Origin: an uncultured Bacilli bacterium
GTDB lineage: Bacteria; Bacillota_I; Bacilli_A; RF39; UBA660
NCBI GenBank assembly: GCA_910578855.1
Contig: CAJTRV010000029.1
Location: 1 to 19,356 of the forward strand
Reading direction: 5' to 3'
DNA: 19,356 nucleotides
Below, one piece after another: positions 11,953 through 19,356 of this stretch (positions are counted from its first letter, which is position 1; each line of letters opens with the position of its first letter). The notes under the pieces were generated by a model that made no database searches, was not told where the DNA came from, and saw only the letters and a program-made list of their open reading frames with translations. The position numbers and the translations under genes are program-made.

Positions 11953-12850
11953 GCCATTCTATTTCTGGTAAATAAATAATTGTTCGAAGATATTGATAGA
12001 CTTGTTTTATCATAAATTCGTATTTTTCGACATGAACGACTACTTTTAGGAGTTCTTTTTCTTTTACTTCTCCAGTAATAACATCCTCATATAGATCAAA
12101 ATAAAAAGTTGGAAATAGTAATCTTATAAAAAACATTTGTGCTTCATATTCTGTTAAATTACTATAATTAAGGTAATATATTATCTCATTAATCACATCA
12201 TCTTGATCAATAAAGGCGGATTTAAAGTACTCACTCGCATCCCTGCATGGAAGATCTAAAATAAAATTTAGCGGATTATATAAATCAAATAAAGTATCGT
12301 GAGCATGTAAACGCTTATGGGCAATTGATAGATTTTTAGCATCTTTTTTCCCGAGCATTTGAAATAAACTTATACTAGTTTCAGCTAGACCTACAAAATA
12401 ACTAAAACTTTCGCGAATACGAGGATATTTTTTTGATAACTGACTGACCTGGTATTCGAAGTAATCAATTTTATTGGTCCATAAGGCGTACCAATCATTG
12501 CGAACCAACAACGGATGGCTACTTATTTTTTTCGTTTTATTTTGGAAATAAATGAGGTCACTTAAAATCACAATATCATCATTTTTTACATAAGTTTGTA
12601 ATAAAATATAAGGCATTTGATTAACAAATGTAATCATTCCTCCACTATTATTTAAAACTATATCATGACTGTAGATACCCTGTTGATTTAATAACTTACT
12701 AATTTGGTATACTTCTTTTAGTTCCTCAATATTTCGATCTGTTGGCAAAAAAACATAGTTATTTTTTCCGATACGAAACGAATATTGTTTATTGGTTTGG
12801 TGAATATCAGTAGTAACGAGTCCATAATAATATTGAAGCGCATTTTTCAT
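11921..12850 (-). CDS. YutH-like protein (CotS/kinase-fold, spore-associated family)
   Basis: The 309-aa protein resembles YutH in overall layout and in a central SIAHKRLHAHDTL...DLYNPLNFILDLPCRDASEYFKS segment (about 173-214). This mirrors the HxR...DP.NF..D...RD..EYIK region of the CotS/YutH kinase-like group. YutH is a spore coat or sporulation protein in Bacillus; here it implies, but does not prove, a sporulating ancestor. No transmembrane segment is seen. It is convergent with and overlaps the Nfu gene. A promoter is not clear, and the start ATG at 12850 has GAGGTG upstream. Confidence 0.6.
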   Translation of the reverse strand: MKNALQYYYGLVTTDIHQTNKQYSFRIGKNNYVFLPTDRNIEELKEVYQISKLLNQQGIYSHDIVLNNSGGMITFVNQMPYILLQTYVKNDDIVILSDLIYFQNKTKKISSHPLLVRNDWYALWTNKIDYFEYQVSQLSKKYPRIRESFSYFVGLAETSISLFQMLGKKDAKNLSIAHKRLHAHDTLFDLYNPLNFILDLPCRDASEYFKSAFIDQDDVINEIIYYLNYSNLTEYEAQMFFIRLLFPTFYFDLYEDVITGEVKEKELLKVVVHVEKYEFMIKQVYQYLRTIIYLPEIEWLTELPLNYSH

Positions 12851-12896
12851 AGATTCACCTCATTTCATTCTATGCGAAATGATAACTTTTATACAA

Positions 12897-12926
12897 AAAA
12901 AATATAGCAGTTATCCTACTATATCT
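12897..12926 (-). terminator. Terminator overlapping the stop of the coiled-coil protein gene
   Basis: On the minus strand ATATAGTAG and CTGCTATAT (12916-12924 and 12902-12910) form a 9-bp stem, followed by a long T-run. The TAA of the gene (12911-12913) is in the loop. Confidence 0.75.
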
Positions 12927-14179
12927 TTAATTTCTAACAACTTTGTCTGATAATTTTGAATAGTTTGTTCAAGTTCAGCAACTTTTTTCTCCAAAGCGGC
13001 TGTCTTCTGCAATTCCTCTTCATATTTATTTTTATAATACACATCTTCTTCCAATTCTAGTACTTCTAATTCTGGCAAGATAGAACGATCTGTATCAATA
13101 ACTGTTTCTGGTTGTTTTTCTTCTAAAACTATAGGTTCTGGCATTACTGGTGATGGAATGGTATCAAAGAACTCAAAACCATTCGGTTCTAATGCTGAAG
13201 CAGGTTTCTCCACCATTTCTTCTTCGAACGTATTAACTGGTGTTTGATCCTGGAACTCTATTTGTTTATTCGAAATATTATCAATGTGCAAATCTGCATA
13301 ATCCAATTGAATATCTTCTGCTATATTTTTCTGATCCATTGGTGGCACACCAATCGTAAACTCTTTTTCAATTGCTACTGGTTGATCCATTGATGATAGT
13401 TCAGTTTCCACAGCATTAAAATCAGGGGTATCTGTCTCTACAACTGTTGGCGTTACCTCGGTATTTTTTTCAACCTCGACTTCTTCATCTTCTGATTTCT
13501 TCTCTTTTTTCTTTCCGAATAAGTTTTTAAGATTAAAATGACCTTTTGACTTTGAATCAGCCACTTTAACATTTTCATCAGCTAGTGCCTGTTTGGTTGG
13601 CATAATAATTTCCATCGTTGCTTCCATCTTATCATCTTGAGTAGAAGTTTCCACATTTACTGAAGAATTATTTTCGGGCTCGTATTGAGTAATAGTCTCA
13701 GTTGCACCAAATTCTTTTCCAACTGAATCCATTAAATTCGTTAAATCTTCATTCATTTCTTTTAATGATTCTGTCTTATCATCTAAGGCCTTTTCAGTTA
13801 ACTCTAAGCTATTAAACACTGGTTGATTCGCACTCAAATATGGCATAACAGCCGCTGGCAAGCGAAGGGCTTTAGCATCTGTCACTGTTATATTTTGAAG
13901 AGCTGATATGTCTAAATCTTTAATAGAAAGTTTACTACATTCACGATTGTCATTGACAATTCCAACAATTGTTTGTTTTACTTCTTCCCATTCATCGTTC
14001 ATTTCAATTGGTAATACCTCGTGATGATCTTTGATTTTCACAACATTGATACGTACATTCCCATCAATATCGGGTCCATCCATACTATAAATCAAATAAC
14101 AATTCCCACGCAATTGAAAATAACGTTCTACTTGAACTGTCTTTGGATTATTATCTATTATTAAATCTATATTCCTCAT
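12911..14179 (-). CDS. Unrecognised 422-aa acidic protein with C-terminal coiled coil
   Basis: I do not recognise the family. Residues 1-130 look like a folded domain (VERYFQLRGNCYLIYSMDG, then IKDLDISALQNITVTDA and PAAVMPYL). A long low-complexity acidic linker rich in Glu, Thr, Pro and Val follows (about 140-375). It is interrupted by a very basic patch, KSKGHFNLKNLFGKKKEKK (about 211-229), that could bind membrane lipids or nucleic acid. Residues about 380-420 are a heptad-like coiled coil. No signal peptide is seen. GAGGAGG lies 6 nt before the ATG, and a promoter (TTGAAT, 16 bp, TATAAT) lies at 14213-14240. It may be a scaffold or cell-envelope-associated protein. Confidence 0.75.
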   Translation of the reverse strand: MRNIDLIIDNNPKTVQVERYFQLRGNCYLIYSMDGPDIDGNVRINVVKIKDHHEVLPIEMNDEWEEVKQTIVGIVNDNRECSKLSIKDLDISALQNITVTDAKALRLPAAVMPYLSANQPVFNSLELTEKALDDKTESLKEMNEDLTNLMDSVGKEFGATETITQYEPENNSSVNVETSTQDDKMEATMEIIMPTKQALADENVKVADSKSKGHFNLKNLFGKKKEKKSEDEEVEVEKNTEVTPTVVETDTPDFNAVETELSSMDQPVAIEKEFTIGVPPMDQKNIAEDIQLDYADLHIDNISNKQIEFQDQTPVNTFEEEMVEKPASALEPNGFEFFDTIPSPVMPEPIVLEEKQPETVIDTDRSILPELEVLELEEDVYYKNKYEEELQKTAALEKKVAELEQTIQNYQTKLLEIKDIVG

Positions 14180-14212
14180 TATATCCTCCTCATATTCTTT
14201 TACCCTGTTTTA

Positions 14213-14240
14213 ATTATATCAGAATTTAAACGATATTCAA
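14213..14240 (-). promoter_or_regulatory. Promoter of the 422-aa protein gene
   Basis: On the minus strand TTGAAT (14240-14235) and TATAAT (14218-14213) are 16 bp apart, 34 bp before the start codon. Confidence 0.6.
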
Positions 14241-14323
14241 CTATAATTTCATAAATTCGTGGTATTTTCACTATTTTTATTACCTGAACTATAGTATAAT
14301 AATGTCGTTAGAGGGGTGAGTTT

Positions 14324-15631
14324 ATGTTACGAAAAAAAATTGATTGTGCCTCCTTATTTTTGTTTTCCCTCATTTGTATTACACTTGGTATTCTAACAAT
14401 TACACATGGCAATATCGTCCTCAAATATAATATTTATTTACTAGCCTTTATCATTGTTTTAACAGCCCTATATGATTTTCTTAAATTAATCTTTCGAAAG
14501 GAAAATCGGAAAAAACTAATCGAAAGTATTATTCAAATTGCCGTCGATTTATTTTTCGCCTTGATTATGGTGAATCATACGGACTTTATTTTAGCAAGTG
14601 TTACTATCTTTTTCGGACTTTACATTCTATTACACAGTTTTTTACACTTGTTTAACTATTTTCTCTATAAAATTAATAAAATTTCCGGAAGATTAAAATT
14701 ATTAATTTATAATATTGTTACCTTTATTCTTGCTATTATGTTAATTTTAAAACCAACGGACAATATCGTCTATGGTCAAATTATTATTGGCATCTATTTT
14801 GTTTTTTTAGGTCTTACCAAGCTGAGTGATTTCTTAGTTGAGACAATTCCGACCCGATTTAGTAATATGATAAAATCGCACATTCAAATTCAATTACCAA
14901 TTTTATTCGCCATGTTTATTCCCAAACAGTTGATTTCAATCATCAATGAAACACTAGAAATTAAACAAGAAGAAACATTTACAGTTACAAAAACGAGTCA
15001 AAAACCTGATCTTGAAGTAATTGTCCATTTAGCTACTAGTGGTTCGGCTTCGTTTGGTCATGTCGAAGTCTGTTTCCAAAATAAAATATATTCTTATGGG
15101 AATTACGATATGCATTCCCGCGCTTTTTTTGACTCAATTGGTGATGGAATCATCTGTATTGCAGACCGTGACAGTTATATCAATTATATCTTAGAACATA
15201 AAGATCGTTACCTCGTTGTCTTTGGCATCGCCTTGTCTAAGGAGGAAAAAAAAGAAATCAGAACTCGAATTAATCATTTAATCTGCGATAATACTATTGA
15301 CTATCACCCTGATCTTGAACTATATGAACAAGGATACTTACCACCAGGGGATTACCACGATATGAGTAGTGATATCTATAAACTGGCAAATGGAAAATTT
15401 AAGAAAATTTTAAAGGGACGCAACAAAAAATTTTTTGTTCTAAAAACCAACTGTGTCATGGTAGCCAATTCTATTCTTGGTGGATTAGGAAAAAATATCG
15501 TCGCAATCAACGGAATTATTTCTCCCGGATCTTACTACGATTATTTAAACAATGAGTTTTTAAAAAAACATAGTAATGTTATAACAAGAAAAGTTTATAC
15601 CAAAAAAACAATTAAAAGAATTTCTTCATAG
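14324..15631 (+). CDS. DUF308/HdeD-like membrane protein with C-terminal permuted papain-like (NlpC/P60-type) domain
   Basis: The N-terminal 200 residues hold about six hydrophobic helices (10-28, 36-55, 68-84, 86-112, 127-143, 148-171) in the paired pattern of DUF308/HdeD-like membrane proteins. The soluble C-terminal domain (about 225-425) has GHVEVC with His246 early and TNCVMVANSI with Cys377 late. This order fits a circularly permuted NlpC/P60 fold, which suggests hydrolysis of an amide or thioester. The fusion is recognisable in gut Firmicutes, but its function is unknown to me. A TATAAT at 14295-14300 and SD GAGGGGTG precede the ATG. The 3' end overlaps the helicase gene by 20 bp. Confidence 0.7.
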   Translation: MLRKKIDCASLFLFSLICITLGILTITHGNIVLKYNIYLLAFIIVLTALYDFLKLIFRKENRKKLIESIIQIAVDLFFALIMVNHTDFILASVTIFFGLYILLHSFLHLFNYFLYKINKISGRLKLLIYNIVTFILAIMLILKPTDNIVYGQIIIGIYFVFLGLTKLSDFLVETIPTRFSNMIKSHIQIQLPILFAMFIPKQLISIINETLEIKQEETFTVTKTSQKPDLEVIVHLATSGSASFGHVEVCFQNKIYSYGNYDMHSRAFFDSIGDGIICIADRDSYINYILEHKDRYLVVFGIALSKEEKKEIRTRINHLICDNTIDYHPDLELYEQGYLPPGDYHDMSSDIYKLANGKFKKILKGRNKKFFVLKTNCVMVANSILGGLGKNIVAINGIISPGSYYDYLNNEFLKKHSNVITRKVYTKKTIKRISS

Positions 15632-17120
15632 ATTCTTTTTTTATTTCTCGAATATAGGAAGACTTCCCTATCCATGGTACTATTATATATACGCGATGTT
15701 TTGTCCTCGTAAGTGCAACATAAAATAATCGTCGTTCTTCTAATTCTTGACTCCAAGATTGATCTTCTAATAAAGTTAGAATATTATTCTTTGATACATT
15801 AGCAGGAAAACCATATTGCTTATTCGTCATATTTAAAATAATAACTTCATCGCATCCCAATCCTTTAACTGCATGAACAGTGAAAAAATACATCGTAAGA
15901 TTAGGGAATTGATCACTTTCTATTATTCCACCTTTTATTCTTAGTACCTTTATTGATTGTAGTATCCTTATATCATGTTGATATCTTCCTAAAAAATAAA
16001 TGATTTTGGGACCCTGCTTATTTAAATGATCCAATAAACAAAGAATTCTTTTAATACAGTTACATGGAAAACAGTAAAGCAATTGAAGAGGCTGACAACA
16101 ATGCTTCCCCGATGTCAACTGCTTGGGGAGATGTTCTGATGATTTCATTACAAACGCTCCGGCTACATCAATTAATTCCTGACTGTTACGATAAGTTTGT
16201 AATAGATAAAAAACTTTAGCTAGGGAAAAGTATTCGGTAAATTGCCGAAATAACCGATGATCGCTTCCAGAAAAATGATAAATTGCTTGCCAATCATCTC
16301 CAACCGCAATTATATAAGCCTTTGTTTGTTGCTCTAGTGCCTTGAGCAATGCCAACCGGTTCCTCGAGATATCCTGATATTCATCAACCATAATATAACG
16401 ATATTCTACTTCAACCGTTTTCTGTTGCAAACAAGTCGTTGCCTCATCAATCATCATCGTAAAATCAATTTGTTTTCGTTGAGCCATATGATGATAATAA
16501 ACCATTTCTAGATAAATATATAAATCAATAAACAAAGCATTTTTTCGTCGATTAACAATATTTTTCCGATTCATTCGTATCTCTGTTTGTCTCACTCGTT
16601 TCTGCTCTAAAACAGTAACAATATCACTTAAAAACTGTATGTAAGACGGCAATAAACAAATTTGCTCATAAGAGTGATTAAAGTGCACCCCCAAATATTG
16701 TTTTAGTTGGCGAAAGAACTGTAAATCTACTTGAACGATAGCTGCTATCAAACGATCGATCTCTGTTTTTACATCGGTAATAATTTTTTGTTCACCACTC
16801 TGACGTTTAATAATTTCTAGTCCCAATTTATGAAATGTAACAATTGATACATAAATTCCTAATTGATCCCACAATTTATGTCTTAGTTCTAATACAGCTT
16901 GTTTTGTAAATGCAATCAGTAATATGTCGTAAGGTTTTATCTGTTTATATTCGACCAAATATTTAATCTTTGCTACCATTGTCGTTGTTTTCCCGCTCCC
17001 TGCCCCAGCAATAATAAATATATTATGATCCATTTCTTCCAATATAGCGATTTGCTCATTATCTAAAACAATATTCTCATCTAATTCTTGTAAAATATAT
17101 TTCAATTCTATCTTTTCCAT
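15612..17120 (-). CDS. Compact UvrD/Rep-family (superfamily 1) DNA helicase
   Basis: The protein is 502 aa from the ATG at 17120. It has the SF1A motifs in order: Q motif region LDNEQIAIL, Walker A AGAGSGKTT (38-46), LIAFTKQAVLELRHK (motif Ia), MVDEYQDIS (motif II), DDWQAIYHFSG (III), QTYRNSQELI (IV), TVHAVKGLGCDEVIIL (V) and FYVALTRTKHRVYI (VI). It is shorter than UvrD or PcrA (about 720 aa), with reduced 1B/2B subdomains, nearer to helicase IV-like proteins. The role is probably in DNA repair or fork processing. The longer GTG start at 17168 lies inside the upstream terminator T-run and is rejected. No clear SD precedes 17120, so the start is uncertain. Confidence 0.85.
   Translation of the reverse strand: MEKIELKYILQELDENIVLDNEQIAILEEMDHNIFIIAGAGSGKTTTMVAKIKYLVEYKQIKPYDILLIAFTKQAVLELRHKLWDQLGIYVSIVTFHKLGLEIIKRQSGEQKIITDVKTEIDRLIAAIVQVDLQFFRQLKQYLGVHFNHSYEQICLLPSYIQFLSDIVTVLEQKRVRQTEIRMNRKNIVNRRKNALFIDLYIYLEMVYYHHMAQRKQIDFTMMIDEATTCLQQKTVEVEYRYIMVDEYQDISRNRLALLKALEQQTKAYIIAVGDDWQAIYHFSGSDHRLFRQFTEYFSLAKVFYLLQTYRNSQELIDVAGAFVMKSSEHLPKQLTSGKHCCQPLQLLYCFPCNCIKRILCLLDHLNKQGPKIIYFLGRYQHDIRILQSIKVLRIKGGIIESDQFPNLTMYFFTVHAVKGLGCDEVIILNMTNKQYGFPANVSKNNILTLLEDQSWSQELEERRLFYVALTRTKHRVYIIVPWIGKSSYIREIKKESMKKFF
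15614..15640. terminator. Bidirectional terminator over convergent stops
   Basis: AAAAGAAT (15614-15621) and ATTCTTTT (15632-15639) are exact inverted copies followed by T residues on both strands, spanning the stop codons of the membrane protein and the helicase genes. Confidence 0.7.
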
Positions 17121-17156
17121 ACAATATTTTACGGTCTTTATTTCAATATTCCTGCA

Positions 17157-17183
17157 TAAAAAAAACACATTTTAACGTGTTTA
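17157..17183 (-). terminator. Terminator of the rmuC operon
   Basis: On the minus strand AAACACG and TGTGTTT (17176-17182 and 17163-17169) form a stem followed by eight T residues. It overlaps the stop of the small TM protein gene. Confidence 0.75.
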
Positions 17184-17564
17184 CTTTAATAACCAAAACA
17201 TGATTGCTAAAAATAAAATTTCGACGATAAAAGAAATAACCCCTAACATAAGCGCACTAACATATCCTTGTTCCCTATTTTCTGACATCGCACGCCCAAT
17301 AGCGGTCGCCTTAGTAAAGCTTTTCTCATTATTATTATTATTTCCATATCCCTCTGTTGGGGGTTCATAATTACTTGATATAATGGAATCTTGATTTTCA
17401 TCAATTGTTACACTTCCACCAAAATCGGCAAATGGAACATTATGTCCCCTTTGATGACCAGTTAGTTCTTCAATTTCTCGTTTCATCTGTTCAAACATGG
17501 CCTTACGTTGTTGAATTTTCGCTAAGGCTGAGTTATTTCCTCTTAATTCTTCGTCTGTTCGCAT
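17181..17564 (-). CDS. Small protein with a single C-terminal transmembrane helix
   Basis: The 127-aa protein is not assignable to a family. It has a charged helical N-terminus (about 1-40), a Gly/Asn-rich flexible middle including a five-Asn run, then a hydrophobic C-terminal helix (about 104-126: SALMLGVISFIVEILFLAIM), so it is likely tail-anchored. The ATG at 17564 is chosen with AGGTG 6 nt upstream; a GTG three codons earlier is possible. It overlaps the DUF2238-like gene by 32 bp and is the last gene of the rmuC operon. Confidence 0.75.
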   Translation of the reverse strand: MRTDEELRGNNSALAKIQQRKAMFEQMKREIEELTGHQRGHNVPFADFGGSVTIDENQDSIISSNYEPPTEGYGNNNNNEKSFTKATAIGRAMSENREQGYVSALMLGVISFIVEILFLAIMFWLLK

Positions 17565-18174
17565 GTTCTTCACCTACTTCTTTAATAAATCCTGTTATAA
17601 TTGTTCCTTTGTGTTTAGCAACTTCAATATAATATCCAATGCTTACAATAATTGAAGCAAGGAATGCCATAATCATATCTAACATGGTATCATCCACCCC
17701 AGTTGTTAATACATTCTGAGCATCTTTTCCAAATAAATGATCACAGATAAATTCATAGAATTCCCATAGCGATGCAATCGACAAAGTAATTGCGATAATG
17801 AAAATAATATGATACCATAAACTACTTTTCTTATATTGTTTCATCTTTACTAAAATAATAAAACCAACAAACGCACTTAACATTCCTGATAAAAAGTGCA
17901 TAATTTTATCATATCCTGGAACCATATGATATAAATCTAAAATCGAACCCAAAAAATGGGCAAAAAAGACAAATATTAAATAGATTGTTGCCATCTGCAT
18001 CGTCACTTCGATATGGAACAATTGCTTTAATAAAGACGGAGCGAGCATTACCGGAATGATTGCAAAACAAATAAGAGCTCCATAAATATTTTGATCAATC
18101 ATTCTACTAATACCACAAATAATTCCACCAATTATGGCAATCACAATCAATAAATTATTTAATTTTTTATTCAT
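17533..18174 (-). CDS. DUF2238/YjdF-like integral membrane protein
   Basis: The 213-aa protein has about six transmembrane helices. The conserved loop motifs of the family are YDKIMHFLSG (about 88-97), LWEFYEFICD (about 136-145) and VDDTMLDMI (about 160-168). These polar residues within a membrane fold suggest a ligand or metal site, but no activity is established. AGGTGG lies 7 nt before the ATG. It overlaps the end of rmuC by 8 nt, so it is translated with it. Confidence 0.82.
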   Translation of the reverse strand: MNKKLNNLLIVIAIIGGIICGISRMIDQNIYGALICFAIIPVMLAPSLLKQLFHIEVTMQMATIYLIFVFFAHFLGSILDLYHMVPGYDKIMHFLSGMLSAFVGFIILVKMKQYKKSSLWYHIIFIIAITLSIASLWEFYEFICDHLFGKDAQNVLTTGVDDTMLDMIMAFLASIIVSIGYYIEVAKHKGTIITGFIKEVGEEHANRRRIKRK

Positions 18175-19231
18175 GTATTTCCACCTGATCCATTTCTACT
18201 TGATTAATTGAATGAAAACGTTTGGTAATTTTCTCTGTTGTCGTATGAATATCTTTCACATCTCGATTGACCGTATCAATACTACGCGATAATTTATCCC
18301 AACGTTCCTTATATCGTCGGAAATCTTGATCTAATAATTTTAATTCCTGATGAATAACTGAGGTATATTTATCTCGTTCCATATTTTTAATAATCATCTC
18401 TATCGTAGTTAGTGTACTAATCAACGTCGTTGGTGAAGTAATCCATACCTTTCTTTTATAAGCATATTCAATTAAATCAGAATGATACGCATTTACTTCA
18501 GCAAAGATTGCCTCCGCTGGTAAAAATAAAATAGCCTGATCATTAGTTACTCCAGGAATTATATATTTGCTAGCAATCGCATCAATATGTTTTTTCATAT
18601 CAGCCTTGAATAATTTTTCAGCAGACTCTCTCGCTAGTTGTCCAATTTTTTTATCTACCATCGTTCGATAATTCTCCAACGGAAATTTAGAATCGATTGC
18701 AATCGTCCCTAAGGGTTCTGGTGCAAAAAGAACACAATCTGCAATCGTTCCATTGTTAAATGCATATTGTAATTGATATATTTGTTGATTTTCTCCAAAT
18801 ACACTAGCCATTATATGGTGTAAATTCACCTCACCAAATATTCCACGGGTTTTTTTATCAGTCAAAACACTTTGAAGTGAGACAATATCATGTGATAAAT
18901 GGTCAATTTTAGCTTGAGCAGCATCGATCTTTGACAATCGTTCTAAAACATTAGTAAACGTTTTATTTGTCTTTTCAAAATTTTCGTCTAATCGTTCATT
19001 CACTCGATCATTGATCATATTTAAACGTTGTTCCATTTTATCATTTAACGTGCTAAAATCCTCATGCATTGTCCGACTAAGATCATTTTTGAAGGCACCT
19101 AGTTCTTTAATTACACTTGTTTCTAATTTTCCCAACCGTTCTGTGATATTAGATTCATTGATATTTTTCATCAACGAAATCACAACTAAAACCAGTATAA
19201 TAATTAGTATACCAATGATAACATATTCCAT
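18167..19231 (-). CDS. rmuC: RmuC-family DNA recombination protein
   Basis: The 354-aa protein has an N-terminal membrane anchor (about 3-20), a long coiled coil (about 25-125), then the RmuC nuclease-like domain: KKTRGIFGEVNLHHIM (about 131-146), ADCVLF, IAIDSKFPLENY (about 178-189) and AILFLPAEAIFAEV (about 233-246). The PD-(D/E)xK-like D/K pair in IDSKFP is kept. RmuC limits certain recombination events and affects inversion rates in E. coli. It is first in a leftward operon. TTGGTT, 17 bp and TAAAAT lie upstream within 19232-19275. Confidence 0.94.
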   Translation of the reverse strand: MEYVIIGILIIILVLVVISLMKNINESNITERLGKLETSVIKELGAFKNDLSRTMHEDFSTLNDKMEQRLNMINDRVNERLDENFEKTNKTFTNVLERLSKIDAAQAKIDHLSHDIVSLQSVLTDKKTRGIFGEVNLHHIMASVFGENQQIYQLQYAFNNGTIADCVLFAPEPLGTIAIDSKFPLENYRTMVDKKIGQLARESAEKLFKADMKKHIDAIASKYIIPGVTNDQAILFLPAEAIFAEVNAYHSDLIEYAYKRKVWITSPTTLISTLTTIEMIIKNMERDKYTSVIHQELKLLDQDFRRYKERWDKLSRSIDTVNRDVKDIHTTTEKITKRFHSINQVEMDQVEIHE

Positions 19232-19356
19232 ACGCCACTTCCTATCCTTCTACTACTATTTTACCATGTTTCATCGAAACAACCAAATAAAAAAGAATAG
19301 AATGATACTAGTACCTGTCAAGTACTCACTAAATAAAAAGATAAATTAATTTGAAT

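Noticed and set aside
17121..17168. Longer helicase start (GTG at 17168)
   Set aside because: It would begin inside the T-run of the upstream terminator, and the extra residues do not match the family.

Overview
The window is low-GC DNA with strong Shine-Dalgarno sites, intrinsic terminators overlapping stop codons, CCA-encoded tRNA genes and the standard code (TGA ends several genes, including the rep-like gene and the integrase). Together with YugI/CvfD-, Nfu-, YutH- and RmuC-like genes this points to a Firmicute of the class Bacilli. A gut Erysipelotrichia or RF39-like lineage is my guess, and the species cannot be named.

Positions 382-9493 form one integrative mobilizable element of about 9.1 kb. 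It is inserted in the 3' end of a tRNA-Pro(TGG) gene and bounded by a 19-bp direct repeat (382-400 and 9475-9493). Left to right it carries a rep-like winged-helix gene with a structured leader, a MobV relaxase gene (translationally coupled), and a three-gene anti-phage operon: CD-NTase, stand-alone E2-like protein and two-TM membrane protein, i.e. a type II-short CBASS. Next come a pMV158-like oriT (nick motif TAGTGTG/TTA on the minus strand) and a divergent pair (unknown 119-aa protein and small HTH regulator) with an operator inside the promoter. A leftward operon follows (GNAT acetyltransferase, XRE regulator, a NUDIX gene broken in its Nudix box, and an intact NUDIX gene). The element ends with a small excisionase-like gene and a tyrosine integrase. 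The element has no conjugation machinery of its own, so transfer must be helped in trans.

Positions 9477-11184 hold twelve tRNA genes on the minus strand. Promoters and terminators divide them into three units: Val-Thr-Tyr-Gln-Lys-Leu, Ser-fMet-Asp-Phe and Arg-Pro. The hairpin at 312-346 looks like the native terminator of the Arg-Pro unit, now separated from it by the element. The element supplies a substitute hairpin right after tRNA-Pro.

Positions 11223-19231 are chromosomal. They hold a YugI/CvfD-like S1 protein, a NifU C-terminal (Nfu) iron-sulfur protein, a YutH-like kinase-fold protein, a large acidic coiled-coil protein of unknown role, a membrane protein with a probable permuted papain-like domain, a compact UvrD-type helicase, and a leftward rmuC - DUF2238-like - small TM protein operon.

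The most interesting system is the CBASS. It is E2-only, lies behind a terminator-like hairpin, carries a membrane effector whose sensory domain I cannot assign, and sits between the relaxase gene and the oriT of a mobilizable island.
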